Origin: Nematopogon swammerdamellus
Taxonomy: Eukaryota; Arthropoda; Insecta; Lepidoptera; Adelidae
Direction of reading: 5' to 3'
Assembly (NCBI GenBank): GCA_946902875.1
Contig: OX336342.1
Span: forward strand, 15,369,523-15,433,522
DNA length: 64,000 nucleotides
Shown here one piece after another: positions 11,285 to 21,262 of the stretch. Position 1 is the stretch's first letter, and the number at the start of each line of letters is the position of its first letter. Both the position numbers and the translations under genes were made by a program. The notes under the pieces are model-generated. The model searched no databases and had not been told where the DNA came from. It saw nothing but the letters and a program-made list of their open reading frames with translations.

Positions 11285-11615
11285 GATATTATATTCTATC
11301 GAAGAAAGTAAGTCTTTAAGGGCGAGGCCCGAAGGCGGAAGAGGGTTTTTGGTTTACCTGAACGCTGCTCGGCCTTCGGCCTCGCACTTAGTTCCTTCCT
11401 TTCTTCCAGAAGGTTTATCGTCTTCCTGAACGCAGCTCGGCCTTCGGCCTCGCCCTTACTTACTTCCTTTATTTGAGAAAGGTTTATCGTTTACCTGAAA
11501 GCAGCTCGGCCTTCGGCCTCGCCCTTAATTAGTTACTTTCTTTAAGAAGGTTTTTCGATTACCTGAACGCAGCTCGGCCTTCGGCCTCGCCCTTAGTTAC
11601 TTACATTCTTTTTTT
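11285..11615 (-). repeat. satellite array, inverted orientation
   Basis: Four to five units reading CAGCTCGGCCTTCGGCCTCG, the reverse complement of the left array. The two arrays bracket the captured RT tail and could pair as a long hairpin. Confidence 0.85.
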
Positions 11616-11770
11616 GGAATACGAATTTCACGCGAGCGGAGCCGCGGGCTCAGCTAGTATATAATATACGAGTATATTGCCTTGTTACCAACATTTGGTC
11701 GCCATGCACACAATTTTTAGCAGACAGAAGATATGTGAGTGAATAAGTATGAGAGAGATAGTTAGATATT

Positions 11771-11980
11771 GGGTTATCGCCCGGGTTGGTACCACCACCG
11801 CACTGAATGAAACGTTGGCCGAAACGGCTATGTAAATAGTTCGTGTTTTCCGTCCAGTTCAGTGTAGCCGACATGAAATGAAGTGAAGCATTGACATGGC
11901 ACCTAGTTCACCCGGTGTTATGAGCTGACATCACGGATGTTGTAGGTGATGTATCCAATCTTGGCATAAAAAATATAAAA
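11771..11980 (+). mobile_element. SINE family B copy
   Basis: Begins at CGCCCGGGTTGGTACCACC, has an extra CAC in the ACCACC block, and ends GGCAT followed by an A-rich tail. It is 5'-truncated. Confidence 0.75.
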
Positions 11981-12342
11981 AAATAGTTAACGGCCCGTCT
12001 AGGTATAGCTTATTCCGATGGTAACGCACGCGGCCGCTATGTTCATTACCGTGCTGCTCTGAATTGTTTCAAAGCCACTCGCTGACTCCGGACGGGATTT
12101 GCGAGCTGCTTATTGTAGCCGATTTGTGTATGCACGAAGTTCGCTTATTTTCCGTTGCACACGAACTATGTGCTAGGGATACCTACACTTTGAACATGTT
12201 CGAATGCGTGGTGAAAATCCTTGACTTTTGTAGTATACAGCATTTCGGCCACATATGATTATAGAATTTACAGATAGAAATAGTAGCGTCGCATTAGAAT
12301 TGATATTGTCTAGGAGTAGGGACATGAATATTTCAGGCGTAC
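11981..12342. other. unassigned sequence
   Basis: Contains a 64-codon ORF at 12064-12258 without recognisable motifs. Confidence 0.35.
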
Positions 12343-12347
12343 ACTTT

Positions 12348-12391
<44 letters not shown>
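12348..12391. repeat. (TAGA)n microsatellite
   Basis: About eleven TAGA units forming the simple-sequence tail of the minus-strand LINE. Confidence 0.9.
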
Positions 12392-12430
12392 AATACTTTA
12401 TTGCTCCAAAAAACATTTTACATAAACATA

Positions 12431-13130
12431 CATACATAACACACGCTGTATCTCTGGTCACGTTCAAAAAACGCTTGAAAGCGTCTTATATCTCCAAGGA
12501 ATAAGGTGACTTTATTTATTAATTTATAGATATATCTAAGCAGTTTATGTAATTTATTTATCGAGTATCTATTGTTAGTACATAATACATATATAAGTAT
12601 GTGTCTATGTATTCTTATTTAGTATGTTAATATGCCCTATATTTATTTATGTAATATATTTTATTACTGTAACTCAAATTTGCTGTAACTGTATATATTA
12701 TGCCTGACGTCTGCTTGTATACTTTTATTAATTAACTTTCGTTAGTATTAAGTTTCTTTCATTTTCTCTTCTTTTGTTGCTACCTTTATATTATGTTTTC
12801 AATTAAGAAGGTTGACTGGCAGAGATTGCCATAGGTAATAAGTCCGCCTTTTGTAAAATTTATATTAAAGTACAATAAAGGATATTCTATTCTATCCCGA
12901 CAATCAGGGTAAGCAGAGTAATCGGTGTTGTGCTATAAGAACTCTGGTAAATTACAGCACAACACCGACCACCACGTTTAGCACAGTATACGGACAAGAC
13001 AACTATCAAACAGCAAGTAAGACACGAAGAACCCACCTGCTGCATGACTAGGTGGAAGGACTGCGCCAAGGTGAGAAGTGGCTAGCCTGTCGCCCTTTAG
13101 CGCAATATCTTGTCCTTATCCCTTACATAA
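12431..13130 (-). mobile_element. SINE family C inserted in LINE tail, itself interrupted
   Basis: The left piece is CATACATAACACACGCTG; the right piece from 12896 reads CCCGACAATCAGGGTAAGCA through GGTGGAAGGACTGCGCC. The TACATAAAC target duplication marks it as a retroposition event. Confidence 0.7.
12454..12895 (+). mobile_element. LINE 3' end inserted inside SINE C
   Basis: Starts with the last codons of a LINE ORF (HVQKTLESVLYLQG-like frames), then a long AT-rich UTR with GGTTGACTGGCAGAGATTGCC and ACAATAAAGGATATTC. The 3' UTR is related to, but not the same as, the surrounding minus-strand LINE tail. A TATC is shared by both flanks. Confidence 0.55.
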
Positions 13131-13222
13131 ACAAACAGCAAGAAATTTACATGAGGGGCAAAGGCGGACTTATCCCTTACAGGGATTTCTCCCAGTCAAC
13201 CTTTGGATGTTTGAGAGTAGTA

Positions 13223-14853
13223 TGTTGCGAGATATAAGTAGGTAGTAGCAAAAGACTTGAGTGTGGGAATGTAAAATGATTCCACTTTTAGAACATTATA
13301 TATAAAATAACTTTATTCCATGTTAATGTTAATGAGCATTTGACATTTGAAAAATCGAATTATCATCAGAATATCGGCTCTACAATGAACATCTCAGTTT
13401 TCATTACGAAATCTCACGGTGCGGATGGAAGGGATGCCGTGCGGGGCGGGGGCGGGGAGGGGGGGCGTGTAAGTAATACGTTTATTTAGACTACAGGCAG
13501 GGTAGTACCCGAGTACAAAGGGGGCGGCGGCAAGGCGGCGGGGGGGGGGGGGGGGGGGGGCGAGCGGGGAAAGGGAATAAAAGAAATTTGCGAGGCGAGT
13601 GTTCCTGACAAAGGATTTATGATTTTAATAAAACGCTCAAGCTTCTGCGCGTACAACAATTATTGTAGACTCGACTGTGGAGAATAGGGCTTGCTATGCG
13701 AAGGGTAAGACTGGAATTGCCTAAGTACTTACTGAATACCTGAAACCGGTGAACGGTTACAGAAATCATTAGCAATGGCAACTCACGAGGAGTGGAAGCA
13801 TTTATAAACGTAAAACGTTCATTAAATTCGTATAGTTACTTCACTTGAACTGTATCAGTAGGTCTACTGATAGGAGTAACAGAAAACTCAAGTTATTATC
13901 TTGATTGATTGGTTGATTAGTTTGCCACTTCGTTAAATCGGCGGACAGTGCGTAACAACAACAATCTGTTTTCAAAACGGCAAAAAAATAATTAATATTT
14001 AATCGTCTGTATCCATAATCAATTAAATGCTTCTGTCCCGCGCAACGCTCGCTATGTAAATGTTTTTCGGCGCCTGTTTCATCAATCAAGATGAACGTCG
14101 CGCTGGTGCGGCGCGCGGTGCGGCGCGGCGGCGACGCGACGGCGCGCGGCGCGGCGGCGCGGCAGCGCTCGCGCATTCGCTCTCCGCTCGTACTGCTTAA
14201 ACAATTCAACGCAAAACCGACGAAAAAAATGTTTCCCTTTCGCTTGACAAAAGAAAAAAAAACAGCGAAATACTCATTAATCAACGTCGGCAGTGCTACG
14301 CCGCCGCCGCCTCCTCCGCCGCTGTGAGAAGCTAAATGAAATTTTATAGAGAATATTATAATCTGCGCGCAGAGCGCGTTCTTGTGATAGGGCTCTATTC
14401 AAACACATGGCGGCCCCGCGGCCAACACCCACCGTCCCAAACTCAAATCAAACTTATATAATATCGTCAAATCTATTGGAACGACCGACGTATTTCATAA
14501 ATTTAGTCGGTGATATAATACTGGGAGATCTTCATGCAATACACGTTGCTTTCCTACTGATGGAAATAACTGAGGTCGGCACAGACGTCAAAAATAGAGA
14601 TTCGACCAGAGCGAACATAAGTTGTTTGTAGATGGAAAATAGAGCTAGGTACTAAGAGGAACGATAATACCTATGTATTCCAGTACAATATTGGCATACT
14701 GTTATTTATTGAAATAATTTCGTTTCAACAAAAACTTTACCACAAACCGCTACTACAATTATTTCCAGGAACGGCATTTAAACTTCTATTTTATGAATTT
14801 TATTTCTAACAGACGACTCGAGCTGGAGTTCCCAAGACCCGCTCTCTATCTGG
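13223..14853. other. unassigned sequence with GC-rich islands
   Basis: Has G-rich tracts at 13440-13470 and 13520-13570 (including 21 consecutive G at 13540-13560), and CG-rich segments at 14095-14180 and about 14300-14325. ORFs here (e.g. minus 13841-14284) are low-complexity and unconvincing. Confidence 0.45.
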
Positions 14854-15090
14854 TGGCGCGGGGGCGGCGCGGGGGCGGCGCGGGGGCGGCGCGGGGGCGG
14901 CGCGGGGGCGGCGCGGGGGCGGCGCGGGGGCGGCGCGGGGGCGGCGCGGGGGCGGCGCGGGGGCGACGCGGGGGCGGCGCGGGTGCGGCGCGGGGCGGCG
15001 CGGGGGCGGCGCGGGGGCGGCGCGGGGGCGGCGCGGGGGCGGCGCGGGGGCGGCGCGGGGGCGGCGCGGGGCGGCGCGGGGGCGGCGCGG
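14854..15090. repeat. 11-bp GC minisatellite (GGCGCGGGGGC)n
   Basis: About 21 near-perfect units with a few 10-bp variants. Because 11 is not a multiple of 3, every frame stays open and reads the same Arg/Gly/Ala or Pro/Arg/Ala repeat, which explains the three long overlapping ORFs. Every unit carries a run of four to five G, so the G strand has high quadruplex potential. Confidence 0.95.
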
Positions 15091-15724
15091 GTAGAGAGGG
15101 TGTTGACGTATTGTCCGCGGAGCGCGAAAAAATAACCCAACAAATAGAAATCCGGGCCGTTTCATTCGCAATTTGACTGATTAAAATCTCCTCGCCTTAT
15201 AAATGGATAAAATACTTCACGATGATTGAAGAGCTCGGGCGAGAATTTATTCCGTAGCTAGCTGGGCGGGCGGTTCGGGCGGGCCGCCGACCGGGGCGGG
15301 GAGCCATTTTATTAATGACCCATTAAAACATCGCGTAAACAAGTTTATTTTACTTTGAAATAATACACAGACATTTTCCCGATTCAGTTTCATTCGCTGT
15401 CTGATGAAGGTTTCAGCAGATTATTTTTTTTCGTTGACGAGAATTTTTTATTTCATTATTCGACAGGGGAAGCAAAAACGACATTCAGTTCGTAGATAGC
15501 GAGCGTACAAGTCATTATGGTACTAAATAAAAATGTAAATTTAATAAACGAGATAAAAAGCGGAAATTAGGAAAGCTATACAGTTCTCCAGTAGTTATTA
15601 TCCGTTGTCAGTATTTTATTAATTCAGTGAGGGTACGCTTGGATAGAATCAGTATTAAGGTAAATTCAATTGAAGTACAAAGACAAGTATAGTTATATAT
15701 TTCACATAAAAAAATTTTTTTAAT
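15091..15724. other. unassigned sequence
   Basis: A GGGCGGGC-rich patch at 15260-15302 is followed by AT-rich DNA; no gene seen. Confidence 0.35.
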
Positions 15725-15925
15725 ACGGTTTGGGTGGCTGAGTCGGAGGGGGCAAAACACAAGCTCCGAAGGTAGGTGCCATACCGGAGACTTCCCTTTG
15801 GATTGCTGGCTATGGCTATACTAGACTAGAGGAGAGCACAACCGTGGCTGCTATGTGGCCATCTTACGAGTACGGTGGTATCAACCCAGGCGGCTACAAT
15901 TTGAGCCTACCAACTAGTAAGGGGC
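15725..15925 (-). mobile_element. SINE family D (minus), tRNA head missing
   Basis: Reverse complement of the family D core and 3' block: GGTGGCTGAGTCGGAGGGG, then CATACCGGAGACTTCCC and GGAGAGCACAACCG. It ends near the CTAGTAAGGGG joint. Confidence 0.7.
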
Positions 15926-15926
15926 T

Positions 15927-15994
15927 GATCGGTGGTGGTCTAGTAGTTCACCCTCCGGAACCGATGTAGAACTACTAGACCACCACCGATCAGT
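15927..15994. repeat. hairpin with 25-bp arms in a SINE D remnant
   Basis: Arms 15927-15951 and 15970-15994 carry GATCGGTGGTGGTCTAGTAG and its complement. The loop includes CCGGAACCGATGTAG, matching the SINE D GGAACCGGTG block. Confidence 0.8.
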
Positions 15995-16209
15995 CATAAT
16001 AAAAAGTTGTATAGGTACTTCTAAGTCAATGCATACCAGTCTCACTCTCAAAATGCACAATAAGCCCAAAAAAAGACGCCAACAACGAGCGTCAACGGTA
16101 CAAAATAACGCTACTTTCATAGTGTCGACGCCTATCGACAAATTAGGTCACATGACCCCAGCATGACGCCTGATGCTCCCATGAATATGCTACTTTACAC
16201 TTTACAGTA

Positions 16210-16364
16210 GTGGCATATCATTTCACAGATGTGTCATTTCGCGTTATGTCTCATTTCGCGTATGTGTCATTTCGCGTATGTGTCGATTCGCGTATGTGTC
16301 ATTTCGCGTGTGTGTCATTTCGCAGATGTGTCATTTCGCGTATATCTCATTTCGCGTATGTGTC
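16210..16364 (+). repeat. 16-bp tandem array (GTGTCATTTCGCGTAT)n
   Basis: About nine units with single-base variants; continued after the SINE at 16547-16580. Confidence 0.85.
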
Positions 16365-16546
16365 GGTCGAAACGGCTATGTAAATAGTTTGTGTTTTCCG
16401 TCCAGTTCAGTGTAGCCGGCACGACCGAAGGGAAGCACTGACGTGGCACCAAGTTCACCCGGTGTTATGGGCTGACATCACGGATGTTGTAGGTGATGTA
16501 GCCAACCATGTCAGTTTCCATAAAAAAAAAAAAAAATAAACAAAAA
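16365..16546 (+). mobile_element. 5'-truncated SINE B with 7-bp target duplication
   Basis: Begins inside family B at GGTCGAAACGGCTATG and ends in an A-rich tail. ATGTGTC occurs directly before (16358-16364) and after (16547-16553). Truncation, A tail and duplication show insertion by target-primed reverse transcription. Confidence 0.85.
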
Positions 16547-16622
16547 ATGTGTCATTTCGCGTATAAGTCATTTCGTATAGTCAAAATGTGTCATTATGCG
16601 TCAAATAGTTGAATCCGTATTA

Positions 16623-17298
16623 CGTGGGCTGTTCCGAAAATTGTTAGCCACAGAATAAATACAATTTTTTTTTTCCTGAAACTGTTTTAGTTTTAGTGTA
16701 TTAGTGTATACCTAGTTGTATTTTGTATTACTGTTTAGTATTATTGAAATGATAATGAAATGAAAAGATATTTATTTTGATTTGACGGCTAATTTAAATA
16801 CAAATCTCCTTGATGAAAATTATTGGCCACCTATGTGTAGTTCTTTTTTAAAATATTTTTAACGGTTATCCGTCACTCATATTTTATTTGCAACAATGGA
16901 CGTCTCGCGAGAAGCTTTTCGTGTTATGATTTTCTATGCTTATAAACTAGGGTTAACCTTCAAGGAATCTCACGAAAATTTGCAAGCTGCTTTTGGGGAG
17001 TCTGCTCCTGCGTTAGCAAAAGTTACTTATTGGTTTCCTGAATTTAAACGTGGTCGAGAGAATCTAAACGATGACCCCAGATCAGGCCGACCATCAACTG
17101 CAGACGAGGCCGTCGAAGAATTTCGGCGGTTATTTTTCGACCTCCCGCAAGATACGTTTTTAAATGTTTTGAAACCTGGTTCACCCGAATGCATAAGTGC
17201 ATAGGGATTGGAGAGAAATATTTTGAAAAGCTGTAAATATTTTTTTTTCATATTCTAACTATTTTTCATTTCACCAACAATTTTCGGAACAGCCTATG
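16623..17298 (+). mobile_element. internally deleted mariner element
   Basis: 676 bp flanked by TA (16621-16622 and 17299-17300), with inverted ends sharing GGCTGTTCCGAAAATTGTT. It contains a transposase remnant whose N and C ends are joined directly, so it is a deletion derivative. Confidence 0.85.
16896..17230 (+). pseudogene. mariner transposase remnant (N-terminal HTH fused to C-terminal tail)
   Basis: The 102-codon frame encodes the mariner N-terminal DNA-binding region: FRVMIFYAYKLGLTFKESHE, then a second helix-turn-helix ending in EFKRGRENLNDDPRSGRPST, the linker typical of mariner transposases. The DD(34)D catalytic core is absent. At about residue 78 the sequence jumps to the C-terminal tail (LFFDLPQDTFLN), followed after a frameshift by WFTRMHKCIGIGEKYFEKL and a stop near 17230. 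The usual mariner protein is about 345 residues, so roughly two thirds is deleted and no activity is expected. Confidence 0.85.
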
Positions 17299-17339
17299 TA
17301 ATTGGACCATTTTACCAATTACCAATTTGACGCATAATG

Positions 17340-17460
17340 ACACATTTTGAATACTCGAAATGACACATACGCGAAATGACGCATACGAAATGACACATAG
17401 GCGAAATAACACATACACGAAATGTCACATACGCGAAATGACACATACAATGAAACATAC
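17340..17460 (-). repeat. inverted partner of the 16-bp array
   Basis: GACACATACGCGAAAT units with more divergence than the left array, in opposite orientation. Confidence 0.8.
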
Positions 17461-17580
17461 TTTGAAACTTTGAAACGCTGTAAGTGTAACATAATGAAAC
17501 GTCAAAATGTGTCATTCATTATGCGTCAAATTTGAGAAATCTATGGCGCGTAGAGATGTAATTATGCGTGTCACGGTTCC

Positions 17581-17643
17581 ACCCTCAAAATTCACAATAA
17601 TCTATGAGGATGAGCCTCATAGATTATTGTGCATTTTGAGGGT
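17581..17643. repeat. hairpin with 29-bp arms
   Basis: Arms 17581-17609 and 17615-17643, one mismatch, 5-nt loop. Each arm contains the CTCAAAATGCACAATAA-type end sequence of the composite element. Confidence 0.85.
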
Positions 17644-17645
17644 AA

Positions 17646-18155
17646 GGCTTAAAATGAAAGGGCGCTCGCATAGCAAGCCAATTAGAAAATTATAAAATTG
17701 CTGTGAAACTAATTAAATTTGTGTGTAATTAATTATTCATACGTAATGAATGTGATGTCCATTTTTCAGTGGGCTAGGCAGGTATTATAAAGGAAAAATT
17801 TCTACGTACGTTCAATATACATAGTTCTCAAACAAAAGCGGCCAGTGAACGTAAGGAAAAAAAATCTTCCCGATGCATGAATTTAGTAAATTAGCGGTCC
17901 CTGATTGGCGAGGAGATGGTGGTAGTCGACACCAAAAGTGGAATCCCACTTGTATGTGTAAACACACTTTTATAGGGTATCATTAAATATAGAATGTTAA
18001 CGATATGAGTGATTAAATGTCTCCGTTTAGTAATTCACGTATAACAGATTTTTTTCACCTTCAAATGTCTAACACAGAGAAACGATGTTGTAAAAATGCA
18101 AAACTTTTTGAATGAAAGAACATTTCATCTCCGTTAACGGTTTTTTTAGTCGTAA
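17646..18155. other. unassigned sequence
   Basis: No gene or repeat recognised. Confidence 0.35.
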
Positions 18156-18526
18156 AGTCGGCCTCGGTAGCTCAGTGGTGCGGTCGGTCGACTGTCAGTC
18201 GTGTTCATAAGCACACCTGGAAGCGGTCAGTAGTTGGATGGGTGACCGCTCGACCGTTGGAGGCTGACCGTGGTTCGGTTTTCACGTAAAACTGTGGGTC
18301 CCTTCCTTTCTTGTTTAACCCTCTCGAGTTGATACCACCGGACTGAATGAAAGGTCGGGTAAAGGGCTATGTAAATAGTTAGTGTTTTCCGTTCATTTCA
18401 TTTTAGCCGGCACGACCGAAGGGAAGCACTGACAGAGATGGCACATAGTTCGCCTAAGTGTTATGGGCTGACATCAAGAATGTAGTAGGTGCTGTAGCCA
18501 ACCGTGCCAATTTCTATAAAAAAAGT
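18156..18526 (+). mobile_element. SINE family B, full length, tRNA/5S-like head
   Basis: The head holds a perfect Pol III A box TAGCTCAGTGG (18168-18178), a 5S rRNA-like segment GTAGTTGGATGGGTGACCGC (18230-18249), and a weak B-box-like GGTTCGGTTTTC. Then come the family B core (GTTGATACCACC, GCCGGCACGACCGAAGGG, GTGTTATGGGCTGACATC) and a terminal A tract. A second full copy, on the minus strand, is at 56270-56880. Confidence 0.75.
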
Positions 18527-18674
18527 TCTATATAAATAAATCAATTATTTAAAAAAGTTTCTTTAGGAAACGCAGTAAAATTAATATGACAAGGTTCTAT
18601 CATATCGGTTTATGGTTTTGCAGCAGACTGTACTCAGGCTGGCGGAGTGGAGCGAGGTCGACATTTAACTAAAC

Positions 18675-18971
18675 CACAGAGCATCAAATGCGCGCGCCCC
18701 TCCTAGAGGCGCCCTGAGCGCGATTTCTCTACAACGCCGTTGAAGCCTGTGGGCGTGGCCTATGACTTACATATGTGTGTTGTGCGTGTGCATTTGTTTT
18801 GTGCGTGTGCCTAACTTGCTCCTCTTTGTGTGTAGTGTCGATACTAGCACACACACACACATACGAAGCGCTAGCAGCACTGCGTGTAGTTTTTGGGTTT
18901 CAAATATTATCGCTTAGGGCTTAGGACGTCTCTAGTAGGGGGCGCGCGCGGTAGGTATTTGATGCTCTGTG
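18675..18971. mobile_element. hAT-like MITE with 8-bp target duplication
   Basis: 297 bp with inverted ends CACAGAGCATCAAAT followed by a CGCGCGCCCC block at both ends, flanked by AACTAAAC at 18667-18674 and 18972-18979. An 8-bp duplication fits the hAT superfamily. Contains GTGTGTG/CACACAC stretches and no ORF. Confidence 0.8.
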
Positions 18972-19204
18972 AACTAAACCGATCACGTAAACTGTTGTGT
19001 GCACAACTCTTCCGCCGCTTCTTGTTCCCGCCGCCGCCAGTTACGCCACCTTTTGTTTGTATTTCGAATACAAGGAGTGTATGGTAGTTCAGTAAGGGAA
19101 GTTTATTGTGGAGGCAATTTTCGTGAATGTTAGTTGAGACAACATAATGGATAAAAGTAACGTAGACAACCGTACCTAACATACCTCTATGAGAGTATAA
19201 TATA

Positions 19205-19480
19205 AAAAAACCGGCCAAGTGCGAGTCGGACTAGCGCACCGAGGTTTCCGCAGCGCGCCACAAAAAAACACGTTTCTTTTATAGGGCCTTGTATAAATTT
19301 AGGGGGGGGGGCCTAAATTGTTTTATTATATCCACCAAAATAACACATATTCTGTGAAAATTTCTACCGACTAGCTACGAGTATTACGGGTCCAAATATA
19401 TAGCCATAGGACGGACGGACGGACGGACGGACAGACAGACAGATAGACAGGCAGACAGACAGACGGACAGACAGACGTAA
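19205..19480 (-). repeat. repeat family E copy (minus)
   Basis: Starts AAAAACCGGCCAAGTGCGAG and ends in (GGAC)n/(AGAC)n at 19404-19475. The 159-codon minus-strand ORF crossing it (19364-19843) reads the simple repeat as Arg/Leu/Ser/Val and is not a gene. Confidence 0.7.
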
Positions 19481-19722
19481 AGACGGGCGCGCACTAAGTG
19501 TCCGTTCTCTCTCTGATTTCCGAGCACGATTCCGCATCAAACGAATATCGAGAGTTGTTGATCTAGGTTGATATTGGTTGAATGCAGCTTGCTGTCGCAT
19601 CTGTGCGCAACAACTGCTCGCCGCCACATCGATGCATTGCACAAAGTAAGCTTGTGAATAACGGAAACTCTTATTGTTATTGTGGACAACCAAAGAACTA
19701 CATACGTAGAGACGGTATGTAG

Positions 19723-20139
19723 CTATATAAGGTGCTTCGTTATTCATGTCAAATGTTTCGGGAGGGTTACATACACACTCAAACAAACACGTTACGCAAA
19801 AAAAATTATATGTTTTAGCATTACTTTTCGAGAAATTTAACAAAACATGTTTGCTACCTAAACATTAACCTGTGTGTAACAGTAGGTAACTTGCATTGTA
19901 CGGGGTCAATGACCGTACTATGTTTAAACGTAGAACAGCTGTTTGTTGTAAGTAAGTCACAAGGTCACTATGATTGGTTTTTACAGCTACTTATTTGATT
20001 TTATTTTTTTGTTAGGAGAAAAAATGCTCCTATAAACATATGTTTTCTTCTTGCGTAAAGTGTTTGTTCTCGTGTTTGTTTGAGTGCGTATGTAACCCTC
20101 CCGAAGTTATTGACATGAATAACGAAGCACCTTATATAG
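19723..20139. mobile_element. fold-back (inverted-arm) element
   Basis: 417 bp with arms of about 110 bp: left reads CTATATAAGGTGCTTCGTTA, right ends with its complement, including GGGAGGGTTACATAC and CTCAAACAAACACG. The flanks TATGTA(G) and TATGCA are similar but not an exact duplication. No ORF. Confidence 0.7.
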
Positions 20140-21194
20140 TATGCATACATGTTATCTTATTCTATCAATATTCGGTCAATCAACATTCTATTTAATGTGC
20201 AGGACTTTGCGGAATTCGATTACAGGCAAAGGCAGACATCCTAAACAACAACAATAACGGCTCTCGTGAAATATTTGTGTCGTTGTTATTTCAGAAGTTT
20301 TAATCGTTTCTAAGAGTGGTTAGTCGATAACTACGTGGATTTTCAAGGGAAGGCATATTGTGAAACACTGCTGCAAAATGCATGAAAAAATGCATCTACG
20401 AGTACATGAAATAAAACACCTCGTAATCTCTGTGCAGTCTGGCGTCCCATTCGGCCACAAACGAGGGCAGTGTTGCGAGCACGCTGGCGGCGGAGGTGGC
20501 GGCGCTGCGCGGATGGACGGAGGGGCGGAGGGGCGGAGGGGCGGAGGAGGCGCGAAGCGTTTATCCTCTCTGACGTGTGATTTCTTACTCGGTGGCTTTC
20601 ATGCGCTTAATGAGGCGGCGCGTGAGGAGGGGAAGAGGGTTGTCTGAGGTCAAGCGTTAGCCTACACGGAGCTATTGCAGAGTTCAGCCTTTAGGATGCG
20701 AATGAAATATACAAATTGGGCTGTAGACGAGAAGAACGAAGTACAATGTATGTATGTTTAAGTGTCTCCCAGCGAAAAGTCATAAAAGGATGAACTAGTT
20801 TTGTTCTCTGTTATTGTTGAGGCTGTGGGCTAAGTTAGAGTTTCAAAGTGGTCAACTGGGCCCGCGGGCTGAGTTGACTATGAAAAAATAAATACATATT
20901 TCATAGTGGCTGAGTGGGCTGTGGGCTGAGTTGACCAATGATTCGGTTATCCGTGTGAAATTTTTCAATTAATTATGTTAATATGAAAATAATTATTCAT
21001 AAGGAAAAATATCTCTTACGTTCGAAATCGGTAGAAATGAGTAAATAATGGCTTTTCGCTGAGTTTAGCGGGCGAAGACTACAACACTTTCCTGGTGACT
21101 TATAGTCGTAATCGTGGCTACGACTAGTCCGACCTATGCAATATTTCACTATTATAAACTGAAAGGCAAACCCGAAAACCTACTGTATAAAGTA
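20140..21194. other. unassigned sequence
   Basis: Includes a GGCGGA-rich patch at 20485-20555 (repeated GGAGGGGCG) behind a 95-codon ORF I do not believe, and two loose copies of a GGGCTGTGGGCTGAGTTGA-type motif at 20820-20935. Confidence 0.4.
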
Positions 21195-21262
21195 TAGAAA
21201 ACATTTTACAGAAACAAGCGCAATATAAAATGTATATGAGGCGCTAAGGCGAACTTATCCCA
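21195..21262 (-). repeat. LINE 3' UTR fragment (minus)
   Basis: The minus strand reads GGGATAAGTTCGCCTTAGCG and ends near TGTAAAATGTTTT, matching the LINE tail at 12392-13222. Confidence 0.55.

Larger units (their letters stand above)
9292..11657 (+). mobile_element. non-autonomous Helitron copy 1
   Basis: A 2,366-bp element with a 5' end TCTATACATATAATAAAATC after an A and a 3' end GAGCCGCGGGCTCAGCTAG before a T, i.e. the Helitron TC...CTAG signature between A and T with no target duplication. Inside are a second 5'-end-like sequence at about 9738, an inverted copy of the 3' end at about 10055, two convergent satellite arrays and a captured reverse-transcriptase tail. No Rep/helicase is present. 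A nearly identical copy lies inverted at 52387-54675. Confidence 0.8.
12343..13222 (-). mobile_element. LINE 3' UTR (minus), interrupted by nested insertions
   Basis: Reading on the minus strand, the 3' UTR starts at about 13222 (AGGTTGACTGGGAG, then GGGATAAGTCCGCC), resumes at 12430 with TGGAGCAATAAAGTATTTC, and ends in (TCTA)n at 12391-12348. The AATAAA-type signal and simple tail are typical of CR1/jockey-like LINE tails. The break is bounded by a repeated TACATAAAC (12422-12430 and about 13124-13132). Confidence 0.65.
16043..17645. mobile_element. composite TIR-bounded element with inverted 16-bp arrays
   Basis: Both ends carry CTCAAAATGCACAATAA or its complement (about 16048 and 17625-17641), and a further copy makes a 29-bp-arm hairpin at 17581-17643. 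Inside, a GTGTCATTTCGCGTAT tandem array (16210-16366 and 16546-16600) faces its reverse complement (17340-17460). A SINE and a mariner interrupt the arrays. No transposase of its own. Confidence 0.6.

Noticed and set aside
13841..14284. 147-codon minus-strand ORF as a gene
   Set aside because: Crosses a CG-rich low-complexity patch, shows no motif, and nothing around it suggests a gene.
14778..15176. Three overlapping 121-127 codon ORFs
   Set aside because: They are the 11-bp minisatellite read in different frames; no start context or conserved motif.
16896..17204. Host SETMAR-like gene
   Set aside because: No SET domain; mariner ends and TA duplication surround a transposase lacking its catalytic core.
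19364..19843. 159-codon minus-strand ORF
   Set aside because: Its C-terminal part is the translated (GGAC)n/(AGAC)n of a dispersed repeat and the N-terminal part crosses a fold-back element.
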